Shown here piece after piece: positions 1-7,287 of a stretch of DNA of 26,735 nt. The notes under the pieces are model-generated. The model searched no databases. It was not told the origin of the DNA and was given only the letters and a program-made list of their open reading frames with translations. Positions within the stretch are counted from its first letter, which is position 1. Each line of letters opens with the position of its first letter. This DNA comes from JANQRV01 sp964533785 (GTDB taxonomy: Bacteria > Bacteroidota > Bacteroidia > Chitinophagales > Saprospiraceae), in the NCBI GenBank assembly GCA_964533785.1, contig CAZHNG010000047.1, positions 1 through 26,735 on the forward strand. The letters are read 5' to 3'. A program made the position numbers and the translations under genes.

Positions 1-177
1 CTCACCGATCTTCAAATAACCATTTAATTCAAACCATTCTTCCGGCATGGCCAGCATTTCTTCTTCCGTCGGATTACAGGAAGCTAACCAGCTAAACCCT
101 AATGCAAAACCGCCTCCGGCAATAGCCGACTTCTTTAGGAAAGACCTTCTATTATATTGTGTTTTTACTAAATTCAT
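1..177 (-). CDS. Molybdopterin-binding oxidoreductase large subunit (IorB-like), N-terminus only
   Basis: This is the first 59 codons of a gene that continues beyond the left edge. The N-terminus carries a twin-arginine signal, with RRSFLKKSAIAGGG at about residues 10-23, then a hydrophobic stretch ending near a Cys (LGFSWLASC). A cofactor-loaded protein exported folded through Tat is what is expected of the isoquinoline 1-oxidoreductase beta / xanthine dehydrogenase-like family. The next residues (EWFELNGYLKIGE) resemble the start of the mature IorB domain. The gene lies directly downstream of a matching [2Fe-2S] small subunit on the same strand, which supports the call. The ATG at 177 overlaps the stop of a possible 33-residue reading frame (ATGA overlap). 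The substrate cannot be inferred, because the active-site region is outside the window. Confidence 0.75.
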   Translation of the reverse strand, partial: MNLVKTQYNRRSFLKKSAIAGGGFALGFSWLASCNPTEEEMLAMPEEWFELNGYLKIGE

Positions 178-275
178 ATTTTTATTTTTTTTTGAACCTT
201 AAGAGGCTGAACACCAAACCCTGACAGTAATAGACAGGTAGAAGCTAAAAGAGCTATAACAGACTTTTCTGACAT
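174..275 (-). CDS. Possible small membrane peptide, 33 aa, between the two oxidoreductase subunits
   Basis: In the 129-nt gap between the iorA-like and iorB-like genes, the minus strand has an ATG at 275 and a 33-codon frame whose TGA overlaps the ATG of the large subunit (ATGA). The peptide starts MSEKSVIALLASTCLLLSG, a hydrophobic segment of about 15 residues, and ends in a Lys-rich tail (QKKIKI). The overlap would allow translational coupling. There is no Shine-Dalgarno motif, and I know of no family for it. A frame this short can occur by chance, so this is a candidate only. Confidence 0.3.
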   Translation of the reverse strand: MSEKSVIALLASTCLLLSGFGVQPLKVQKKIKI

Positions 276-306
276 CAAGAGTCTAATACACAGCGTCTTT
301 TTTTAT

Positions 307-765
307 TTAAGACAATTTCGCAGCAGTTTTTACGGCTGCTTTGATGCGGGTATAGGTGCCGCAACGACAAAGATTACCATCCATTGTAGCTTCGATTTCA
401 GCATCGCTTGGATTCGGATTGGATTTCAACAGTGCTGCTGCAGTCATGATCTGTCCTGTCTGACAGTAGCCGCATTGAGGAACATCATGCTCCAACCATG
501 CTTTTTGTACGGGGTGATCACCATCTTCTGATAAGCCCTCAATAGTAGTGATGGCTTGATTACCCACCTGAGAAACAGGCAGCATACAGGAACGCATGGC
601 TACACCGTTAATATGGATGGTGCAAATACCACATTGCGCAATACCGCAACCGTACTTTGTTCCTACCAGATCGAGATGTTCCCTTAATACCCACAACAAA
701 GATGTTGCGGGATCAACGTCTACCTCTCGTTTTTTTCCGTTGACATTAAGATTGAAGATTGCCAT
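307..765 (-). CDS. iorA: (2Fe-2S)-binding small subunit of a molybdenum hydroxylase (isoquinoline 1-oxidoreductase alpha-like)
   Basis: This 152-residue protein is the electron-transfer subunit of a molybdenum hydroxylase. It passes electrons from the molybdopterin subunit through two [2Fe-2S] centres. Both are visible: a plant-ferredoxin-type site with C40, C45, C48 and C60 (YGCGIAQCGIC), and the second site with C98, C101, C133 and C135 (QCGYCQTGQ and LCRCGTYTRI). The length is normal for IorA/CoxS-like proteins. It has no signal peptide, so it is probably exported together with the Tat-signal-bearing partner encoded downstream. It is first in the minus-strand operon with the large subunit. 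The start at 765 is the natural one, since the family begins a few residues before this beta-strand. No strong ribosome binding site is seen. Substrate unknown: related enzymes act on N-heterocycles or aldehydes. Confidence 0.88.
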   Translation of the reverse strand: MAIFNLNVNGKKREVDVDPATSLLWVLREHLDLVGTKYGCGIAQCGICTIHINGVAMRSCMLPVSQVGNQAITTIEGLSEDGDHPVQKAWLEHDVPQCGYCQTGQIMTAAALLKSNPNPSDAEIEATMDGNLCRCGTYTRIKAAVKTAAKLS

Positions 766-1057
766 AATAAATATTGGTTAATTGTCTGAATGAGAAGCCA
801 TTTCTTTCGTAATTAAAGATAGCTTAATTTTCTTTCCAATAATTACACAAATCAAACCATTGTCTACAAAATTTAAACATTATGGCCAGTACTTCAAATG
901 GGTATGGTGTTAAATAGAAAAGAATGCAAGGTGCTGTTGTTTGGTTTTCGTAGGTTTCTGTTTGAAAATCATTAGAAAGAGATTGGTAATCACAGGAATT
1001 GTACTGCAAAATCTGCTACTGTCCAACTCAGTCTTTATGGGGTAGTTGATTTTTAGA

Positions 1058-1073
1058 GACCTTTGGGAAGGTC
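1058..1073. repeat. Small perfect inverted repeat (hairpin) in the intergenic region
   Basis: GACCTT and AAGGTC form a 6-bp perfect stem around a TGGG loop. No T-run follows on either strand, so it is not a typical intrinsic terminator. It could be an operator half-site pair or chance. Confidence 0.3.
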
Positions 1074-1210
1074 GAGAATCCCATTTGCGGTTATTCCATA
1101 CATCAACGCATTGAATTCGAATGATTTTCAGGAAGGTGCCGGTGAGAGCAGTTTTGAATTCGGAGGAGGAAATGCAAGAAAATCTCGCCTCATTATATCT
1201 AAAAATTCCT

Positions 1211-1218
1211 TATATTTG
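1211..1218 (+). promoter_or_regulatory. Bacteroidota-type -7 box upstream of the 690-aa secreted protein gene
   Basis: TATATTTG matches the TAnnTTTG -7 consensus exactly and is followed by CATCC. A clear -33 TTTG is not seen at the usual distance, so this is a half-supported promoter. It would give a 5' leader of roughly 185 nt before the ATG at 1411. Confidence 0.45.
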
Positions 1219-1410
1219 CATCCTAATATTGAAAAGCACTATCATCCTTATATCCCGACCCTCCAAGAATACCTCGCTAATACTACTCCATTATCTTCAA
1301 AGACACCTATTCAAAATTGGAACCATTTGTGGGTGATAAAGGTTAAATTTCCCTGTTCACCGTAACAATAATCGCAAATTCTCATTGTTTAAATACTAAA
1401 AATCCCAATT

Positions 1411-3483
1411 ATGAAAAAATTGCTGCTATTGTTTTGCCAGCTATTTTTCCTTTCCCTTTCTGCGCAAACCGATATCCTAGGCGGGATATTCGGCAAAGAA
1501 GAGGCTGAATTTAATCTTTCAGTTCAAACAACCGAAAATGAGGGGGTAGTTGACCTCACTTTTTACTATACCCACAGCAAAGTAGACGCTTTGGAAATTT
1601 CTTTTTGGATCATGGACTTGGGAACGAACTTTATTTCCAGTGGAGAAAAAGAAATGGTGAAAGGGCTACAAGAAATTGGGAATCGCTCAGAAAAAGTAGT
1701 CACTATAGAAGGATTGCAAGAGAATCATTTTTATACAATTGGAATCGACTATCGCAGTCCGCGGGGCATATCCAGGAAATTTATGTCTAAGGTCCTGATG
1801 GATGGATACCATTACAAAGGTCAAGCAACCGCACCAACTGTAAATGAGGAGATTGATACCCCGATGACGGAGTTAGAAAAGCCCCGTGAAGTTAATGCTC
1901 AGCAGCCCTGTTTCAATCCTTCCTATTCGTTGAGGGTAGAACCAGCCGGCTATTGCCAAAATTTTGATAAACCGGCAGTATTGATCCAGTGCGAAAATTG
2001 CCAGGGAAAAGAGTGGGAGTTTAGCGTGGAAACCCGTACTGCCTTTGGGGATTGGGAGCCTGTTCGTGCGGATGGTAAACGGCAGCCGGCATCAGGAGTG
2101 TCGCTGCGAACGGAACCCCTTTGTACCTTACCTGATGGTGAATATGAAGTTCGTGTCTTGGCCTGGGGAATGAACTGCCCTACGCCCGTGATGGAATCCG
2201 TGGGAACTCCGATTACTATTGGCAATCTTGGCATTACCGGATCAAACGAATTGCCTGGCGAAAACAAAGCAATAGAAACGGAAGCTGTGCAATCCATACC
2301 TGATTCTTGCAGTGTGGCTTATGAAGCGGTTATTGATGGCAATTTCATCAAAGGAACCCTCGAGTTACCATTCAATTCGCCTTGTAGCGATTTTGAGCCT
2401 TATGTGAAAGTGCGCTACGTACATCCCAGCTACCGGGATATCACTTCTGAACCGATTCTTCTACTTCCGGGCGGACGAGTACCTTTTTCAATTGAACTGG
2501 ATGAAAGAGACCTGGAGCGCAGTATCCATACCTTGCAAGGGATCACCTATCTCGGGGAAGGAAACGGTGTAGAAGATATTCTTATAAATACATTTTGGAT
2601 GAGACCTTCCAACCCTTATGCTTATGCCGAAGAAGAGCCCGTTACAGATAATGCAATGAACATGGAAACCAAAGGAGGGGAGGAGGAATTCGAATCTTCT
2701 TTGGCGGATGAACAAAGTATTGAGGAAGTCAGTGTAACAGCTTTTGATCCTAACTGTACGCAAATCCAGGATTTGCAATTGGTGTATGGTTCTGGACGAT
2801 CCAAAAAACCTTTGTTTGTTTCCTGGTTGAGTCCGCGTTGTTGCCAGGAAGATGGTTGTGATTATTCAGTATGGGCCGGGCCGGCACCGGATCAATTACG
2901 CTTGCTCGTAAAAGGTAGTAAGCCTGGTGCCGTCGTTAAAGAGTTGATGCAAAATGCCCGTGCAAGTGATGGTTACTACGAGGTGGTTGTTAATACCAGA
3001 AATGGTAACCGTAAGGCCGCTTATGTACCGGGGGAAGGACCAATTTACGGTATCGAAGAGATTGCTAACTACCATGACCTACTCAACCCTATGGAAGAGG
3101 AGGTGGTCGTTAAGTTAGAAACCTATGATACCTATCCCAAGCCAACCCTGGCTCTTAAAGAGTTTCGTTCTTGCCGTATTTTCAGACCAACAACTTTGAG
3201 CACTGACAATATGGTAGAACCAGGAACAATAGTCAATATTAGCTATGATTTTTCCGAAAAAGGCTATCAATACACCTTATATATGCAACCGGCTGGGTCG
3301 GCAGAGTGGTACGTAGCGCCTGAGACCAAGGAATTGCAGGGAACAGCCAATTTTGAATTTACAGCAAAGCCAAAACACACAGGTAAATACCTGATCTTGG
3401 CTTATAATCCTTCTATTACCTGGGGGTGTTTATCCCTTCCGGTTTCTGAGGCCGTGGAGTTGAAAGTAGGAAAGAATAAGTAA
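1411..3483 (+). CDS. Secreted 690-aa protein of unknown function
   Basis: I do not recognise this protein as a member of a named family. It begins with a clear Sec signal peptide (MKKLLLLFCQLFFLSLSAQ, cleavage probably after residue 19), so it is exported. The mature part has alternating hydrophobic strands and loops typical of several beta-sandwich (Ig/FnIII-like) modules. It also has Cys clusters, for example CENC near residue 194 and CCQEDGC near residue 480, suggesting disulfides. An acidic linker with many Glu residues lies at about residues 405-440. No catalytic motif and no obvious type IX secretion C-terminal domain are seen; the C-terminus ends in VELKVGKNK. It stands alone, with a predicted promoter upstream and a heptamer repeat directly after its stop. 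It may be a surface or periplasmic structural/binding protein, which is inference from architecture only. Confidence 0.8.
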   Translation: MKKLLLLFCQLFFLSLSAQTDILGGIFGKEEAEFNLSVQTTENEGVVDLTFYYTHSKVDALEISFWIMDLGTNFISSGEKEMVKGLQEIGNRSEKVVTIEGLQENHFYTIGIDYRSPRGISRKFMSKVLMDGYHYKGQATAPTVNEEIDTPMTELEKPREVNAQQPCFNPSYSLRVEPAGYCQNFDKPAVLIQCENCQGKEWEFSVETRTAFGDWEPVRADGKRQPASGVSLRTEPLCTLPDGEYEVRVLAWGMNCPTPVMESVGTPITIGNLGITGSNELPGENKAIETEAVQSIPDSCSVAYEAVIDGNFIKGTLELPFNSPCSDFEPYVKVRYVHPSYRDITSEPILLLPGGRVPFSIELDERDLERSIHTLQGITYLGEGNGVEDILINTFWMRPSNPYAYAEEEPVTDNAMNMETKGGEEEFESSLADEQSIEEVSVTAFDPNCTQIQDLQLVYGSGRSKKPLFVSWLSPRCCQEDGCDYSVWAGPAPDQLRLLVKGSKPGAVVKELMQNARASDGYYEVVVNTRNGNRKAAYVPGEGPIYGIEEIANYHDLLNPMEEEVVVKLETYDTYPKPTLALKEFRSCRIFRPTTLSTDNMVEPGTIVNISYDFSEKGYQYTLYMQPAGSAEWYVAPETKELQGTANFEFTAKPKHTGKYLILAYNPSITWGCLSLPVSEAVELKVGKNK

Positions 3484-3489
3484 AGGTCA

Positions 3490-3524
3490 TAGACGTTAGA
3501 AGCTTGGCATTTGAAGCTAGAAAT
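3490..3524 (+). repeat. Degenerate heptamer array, about 5 units, just after a stop codon
   Basis: The units read TAGACGT, TAGAAGC, TTGGCAT, TTGAAGC, TAGAAAT in a strict 7-nt phase, starting 7 nt after the stop of the 690-residue gene. The third unit, TTGGCAT, differs by one base from the CTGGCAT unit of the array behind dnaN. The last part overlaps an inverted repeat (3510-3519 with 3527-3536: 10 positions, one a G-T wobble). Confidence 0.5.
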
Positions 3525-3549
3525 ATTAGCTTTAAAACTTGTGGTATAT

Positions 3550-3570
3550 GATCAAAGCCATGATCTTTTT
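3550..3570 (+). terminator. Weak candidate terminator after the 690-aa protein gene
   Basis: A GATCA/TGATC 5-bp stem with a 6-nt loop is followed directly by five T residues. The stem is short and AT-rich, so it would be a weak terminator at best. It is the only T-tailed hairpin between this gene and susC. Confidence 0.3.
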
Positions 3571-3732
3571 GAAATTGTAGTAGGAAAAGAATCAGGATCA
3601 GTAATTCCTCATCTGGGTAAACTTCCGAGGTTTTCCGGCTCTTTTCGCGTGAGAAATTGCTGAATCAGGTTAATCTTTGACATAAAACAAGATAGTGCCG
3701 AATTAATAAACATAATGTGCTCGACTACTAAT

Positions 3733-6700
3733 ATGAGAAAGCTGCTCTTCTTCCTTCTAAATGTATTGTTTGTAACTGTCGTACAAGGGCAAGAGTTGAA
3801 CGTACAAGGAAAAATTATTTCTACCGAGAATGGCGGACAATCCATCTCCGATGTCGAAATTATTGTAAAGGGAACCAATGTGCGGGTATACTCTAAAAAT
3901 GATGGTACTTATGAGTTATCTATAGAGATGTCTTCTTTTGCAGACATTTTTTATCACCGGAATGATCCGAATAGTCCGGTCCTCATTTTTTCCAAAGAAG
4001 GTTACCGGACGATGGAGATCCCGGTCAAAGGAAGAACCTATATCGATTTGGTGATGCAACCTTCCGACCCTCTACTGGAATCCATTATTAAAACAGGTTC
4101 GGCCATTGGTCAGGCCCAACAATTATTGTGTTATTCAGTGGGGGAGGTTCAGGAAGAGCAGATCACCCAGACCCATACCTCCGATGTGGGGGTTGGTTTA
4201 CAAGGAAAAATTCCCGGCTTACGGGTAAACCTTGCCAATACGCAACCTGGGCAAGGCGTATTTTTTCAGTTGCGTTCAGCCAACTCGATCGCTAATGGCC
4301 AGCAACCGCTCGTCATGTTGGATGGTATCTATCTCAATGGTTCTTCTCTGGCTGATATTAACCTGGAAAATGTAGAAAGAATAGAATTATTAAAAGGTGC
4401 GGCGGGTGCTTCCTATTTTGGATCACGGGCGGCAAATGGCGTAATACAGATCTTCACTAAGCGAGGGAAGGGTCTTAATGAGGTTGGTACTAAAGTCATT
4501 TATCGTGGTGAATATGGGTATACGGAGGAAGTGGGCCGCTACGATATCAATCAATTTACCAATAGAGAGATCCTAAATTCCGAGGGGCCTCAACCCGTTT
4601 TGGGGAATGCAACCGAAGAGAACGTTTTTGATACCCCACTTCCAAATTTCCAGGATTATCAATCAGATTTTCTTTTTCAACGAGGTGACTTTTATGCGAA
4701 TAACCTGACTATAGTAAACAGGTCGGCTACCACAAATTTTTTAGCTTCCTTTCAGCATTTGAAAGATGAGGGTGTTTTTCAAACTTCGGATGGGTTTACC
4801 CGTAATAATGTGCAATTAAACCTCGACCACCAGGTTAGCAATAAGTTTGATTTGCAGTTTACTTCGATGTATACTAATTCAAAGCAGGACTTATTGGCCA
4901 ACTTTTCGAATGGCCCCAACAGCTTCTTGGCTACGACTTTATTTTTTACGCCTATGTTTGACTTAGGTGCGGCCAACGAAGAAGACGGTTCGGAGTTTGA
5001 TTGGGATATCGATAACACCGGAGCGAATATTACTAATCCGCTTTACGACAGGAATAACAGCAGCCAAACCGTTGACCGCAATCGACTGATAGGAGGGATC
5101 GGGGCGAATTATTTGGTGAACGATTGGTTAACCTTGAGCTATTTTGCGGCGCTGGACCGGTCAGAAAACAATTTTGAGCACTTTGTTAACAAAGGTTTTT
5201 TGAGCACCAATGTACCGGCTCAATTCAGTCGCCTGGCAACGGCTGATCCGGGGATTAGCAACGGCGGCGGTATTCAATTGACCAACAGGATCAACAACCT
5301 GTTTATTTCCCGTACAGATGCCGCCATAAAAAACAAGTTTGGCAACTTCAATACCGCTTTACGCCTGAGCTTTCTTTACGAAGATCAAACCGAAAAATAC
5401 AAAGAATCGTTTGGTGAGAACCTGGTTGTTAATGACATCCAGTCGCTCGATAATGCACAGGACAATATCCGTATTGCTTCTGATCAACAGGATTTCGTAG
5501 CCTATAGCGGATTTTTGATCGCCGATATTGATTACAAGAACAAATACATTTTTAGCGGACTTTTCAGAAGAGAAGGTACTTCGTTGTTTGGTTCGGATGC
5601 GCAATGGTCAAACTATTACCGGGTAAGTGCAGCTTACCGGGTTTCCGAAGATTTGAAGATCAAAGGTATTCAAGAGTTAAAACTTAGGGCATCGATGGGT
5701 ACGGCCGGTATTCGCCCGACTTTTGAGCAACGGTTTGAAACCTTCCAGTTGATCAATGGTAACCTCAGTAAAAATACACTGGGAAATGACGCCTTACTTC
5801 CTGCAACTGCCATGGAAACGGAACTGGGTGTAGATATGCAGTTTTTAAAGCATTTCCGGGTAGAATTTAATTATTCCAATACGGAAACGACCGATCAGAT
5901 TTTATTGGTACGACAGACCGCTGCTGCTGGTTTCCTGGGGCAATGGCAAAATGCCGGCACCTTGGAATCCACCGTTTACGATGGCCGGTTGAGTATTGAT
6001 CTGGCGCAAATGTTTAAAATGAAGAATAAGGGCTTCAACTGGTCAGTAACGGGCGTTGTAGACCGTATTGAACAAACGGTTAAATCACTGGATGTGCCGA
6101 GTTACGCTACAGGGCCGGGTATTCAGCAAACCGACTTATTCCTCATTGAAGAAGGGAAATCATTTGGTACGATGATCGGAGAGGTTTTTGCTACGAGTTT
6201 GGATCAATTGCAAGGTATGGAAGGTGTTGATCCTGGTGAATTTTCCATCAACTCCGCCGGATATGTTGTGCACAACGATGTATTGGGAACGGCTAATGAA
6301 GTACCCTACAAATTGGTGGATGCTAATGGTAATGCCATTATTCAGGAAATTGGCAATGTAAATCCAGATTTTCGTATGGGTATTATCCACGAGCTGGAAT
6401 ACAAAAGGCTGAAATTATACACCTTATTCGATTGGAAAAAAGGAGGAGATGTTTACAATCTTACAAAACAATGGTTGTTCCGTGATCAAAGACACGCAGA
6501 AGTCAGTGAATTTAATGACGTTCCCGCTTCGTTTTACGGAAATGAGGGATTGTATAATAATTTGAGGGCCAACAACCACTTTGTGGAAGATGGCAGCTAT
6601 TTTATGTTGCGTGAAGCAGCTTTGTCCTATACTTTTAGAAGCAATCAGCTCAGTGGTCTATTCGGTAATTTAATGGAGAGCCTGGAATTAGCACTTATTG

Positions 6701-6912
6701 GAAAAAACCTGTTCACCCAAACCGATTACAGCGGCTTACATCCTGATGTGACGAGTGTACCGAGAGATGAAAACACTTTATCAAATCGTTTTCCCGGCGC
6801 GCCTGGTAGTAATCTCAGAACCCCCAATGGCGATCCTAATATTTTCGTTGTTGATGCTTTCAACTACCCGTTACGTAAATCCTACACTTTTAGTCTACAG
6901 GTAACCTTTTAA
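3733..6912 (+). CDS. SusC/RagA-family TonB-linked outer-membrane transporter
   Basis: This is an outer-membrane beta-barrel importer that works with a SusD-type lipoprotein lid and takes energy from TonB-ExbBD. In order it shows a signal peptide (MRKLLFFLLNVLFVTVVQGQ), a carboxypeptidase-regulatory-like domain at about residues 22-115 (GKIISTENGG, VEIIVKGT), a plug with the characteristic LQGKIPGLRV and LKGAAGASYFGSRAANGVI motifs at about 150-240, and a long barrel ending in an aromatic residue (SLQVTF). At about 1060 residues it has the usual SusC length. An in-frame ATG at 3715 would add six residues (MCSTTN); I prefer 3733 because it gives a standard signal peptide. SusD follows after a 157-bp palindromic element. 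No glycoside hydrolase, sulfatase or peptidase lies next to the pair, so the ligand (glycan, peptide or other) cannot be named. Confidence 0.93.
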   Translation: MRKLLFFLLNVLFVTVVQGQELNVQGKIISTENGGQSISDVEIIVKGTNVRVYSKNDGTYELSIEMSSFADIFYHRNDPNSPVLIFSKEGYRTMEIPVKGRTYIDLVMQPSDPLLESIIKTGSAIGQAQQLLCYSVGEVQEEQITQTHTSDVGVGLQGKIPGLRVNLANTQPGQGVFFQLRSANSIANGQQPLVMLDGIYLNGSSLADINLENVERIELLKGAAGASYFGSRAANGVIQIFTKRGKGLNEVGTKVIYRGEYGYTEEVGRYDINQFTNREILNSEGPQPVLGNATEENVFDTPLPNFQDYQSDFLFQRGDFYANNLTIVNRSATTNFLASFQHLKDEGVFQTSDGFTRNNVQLNLDHQVSNKFDLQFTSMYTNSKQDLLANFSNGPNSFLATTLFFTPMFDLGAANEEDGSEFDWDIDNTGANITNPLYDRNNSSQTVDRNRLIGGIGANYLVNDWLTLSYFAALDRSENNFEHFVNKGFLSTNVPAQFSRLATADPGISNGGGIQLTNRINNLFISRTDAAIKNKFGNFNTALRLSFLYEDQTEKYKESFGENLVVNDIQSLDNAQDNIRIASDQQDFVAYSGFLIADIDYKNKYIFSGLFRREGTSLFGSDAQWSNYYRVSAAYRVSEDLKIKGIQELKLRASMGTAGIRPTFEQRFETFQLINGNLSKNTLGNDALLPATAMETELGVDMQFLKHFRVEFNYSNTETTDQILLVRQTAAAGFLGQWQNAGTLESTVYDGRLSIDLAQMFKMKNKGFNWSVTGVVDRIEQTVKSLDVPSYATGPGIQQTDLFLIEEGKSFGTMIGEVFATSLDQLQGMEGVDPGEFSINSAGYVVHNDVLGTANEVPYKLVDANGNAIIQEIGNVNPDFRMGIIHELEYKRLKLYTLFDWKKGGDVYNLTKQWLFRDQRHAEVSEFNDVPASFYGNEGLYNNLRANNHFVEDGSYFMLREAALSYTFRSNQLSGLFGNLMESLELALIGKNLFTQTDYSGLHPDVTSVPRDENTLSNRFPGAPGSNLRTPNGDPNIFVVDAFNYPLRKSYTFSLQVTF

Positions 6913-6922
6913 TAACTATTAG

Positions 6923-7079
6923 ACTTGTCTAGACGGTGTATTCAAATTGGAAAAATGAGGAATTTTTATTTATATCATTACTAATTTTGAAGCCGCCTAG
7001 CATCGCTAAGCAATGAAAAATTCGAATGATATAGATAAAAAGGTCCATTTTAACTTTTGAAGACACCGTTTAGACAAGT
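6923..7079. mobile_element. 157-bp near-palindromic element (MITE-like) between susC and susD
   Basis: The ends are a 17-bp inverted repeat with one mismatch: ACTTGTCTAGACGGTGT at 6923-6939, and its reverse complement, with A for the central G, at 7063-7079. The complementarity continues inward for about 40 further nt per side (TTCAAA, AAAATG, then TTTTTAT-Y-TATATCATT against the opposite arm), capped near the centre by AATTTT/AAAATT and TAGC-ATC-GCTA. No protein is encoded. TATT directly repeats near both ends (6917-6920 and 7081-7084) and could be a target duplication, though one or two bases lie between it and the repeat. This architecture fits a non-autonomous miniature inverted-repeat element. 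As RNA it would be a long hairpin in the susC-susD transcript. The parent transposase is not in the window. Confidence 0.6.
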
Positions 7080-7287
7080 ATATTCACCAGATCTCAAGAA
7101 ATACCAGCTGCTTTAGTTAGTGCATTATGCATTTGTTTATTCTTTGGAAAATGCGACTAAACCACCATAGCTTTACATTCCCTCAGATACGGGCTATTCA
7201 GAATTTAGAGATTTCGTAGCAAAAGAATCGTTATAAATTGCATTCGTCATAATATTCAGTTTCGGAATGTTGATTAATAAAATGTAT

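Larger units (their letters stand above)
766..1410. other. 645-nt intergenic region without a convincing gene
   Basis: This is a divergent region between the minus-strand iorA-like gene and the plus-strand 690-residue secreted protein. Reading frames exist on both strands, but their translations have no recognisable domain and lack protein-like composition. It contains a short perfect hairpin (1058-1073) and one good -7 promoter box (1211-1218), annotated separately. TTGAATTCG occurs twice, about 40 nt apart, around 1110-1160. Nothing else could be identified. Confidence 0.5.

Noticed and set aside
824..1009. 61-codon minus-strand frame upstream of the iorA-like gene
   Set aside because: Low-complexity, Cys/Phe/Tyr-rich translation with no conserved look; probably part of the promoter-side intergenic sequence.
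1063..1365. 100-codon plus-strand frame (TTG start) in the first intergenic region
   Set aside because: It uses a TTG start with no ribosome binding site, has no recognisable domain and runs through the probable promoter box at 1211-1218; the composition looks like translated non-coding DNA.
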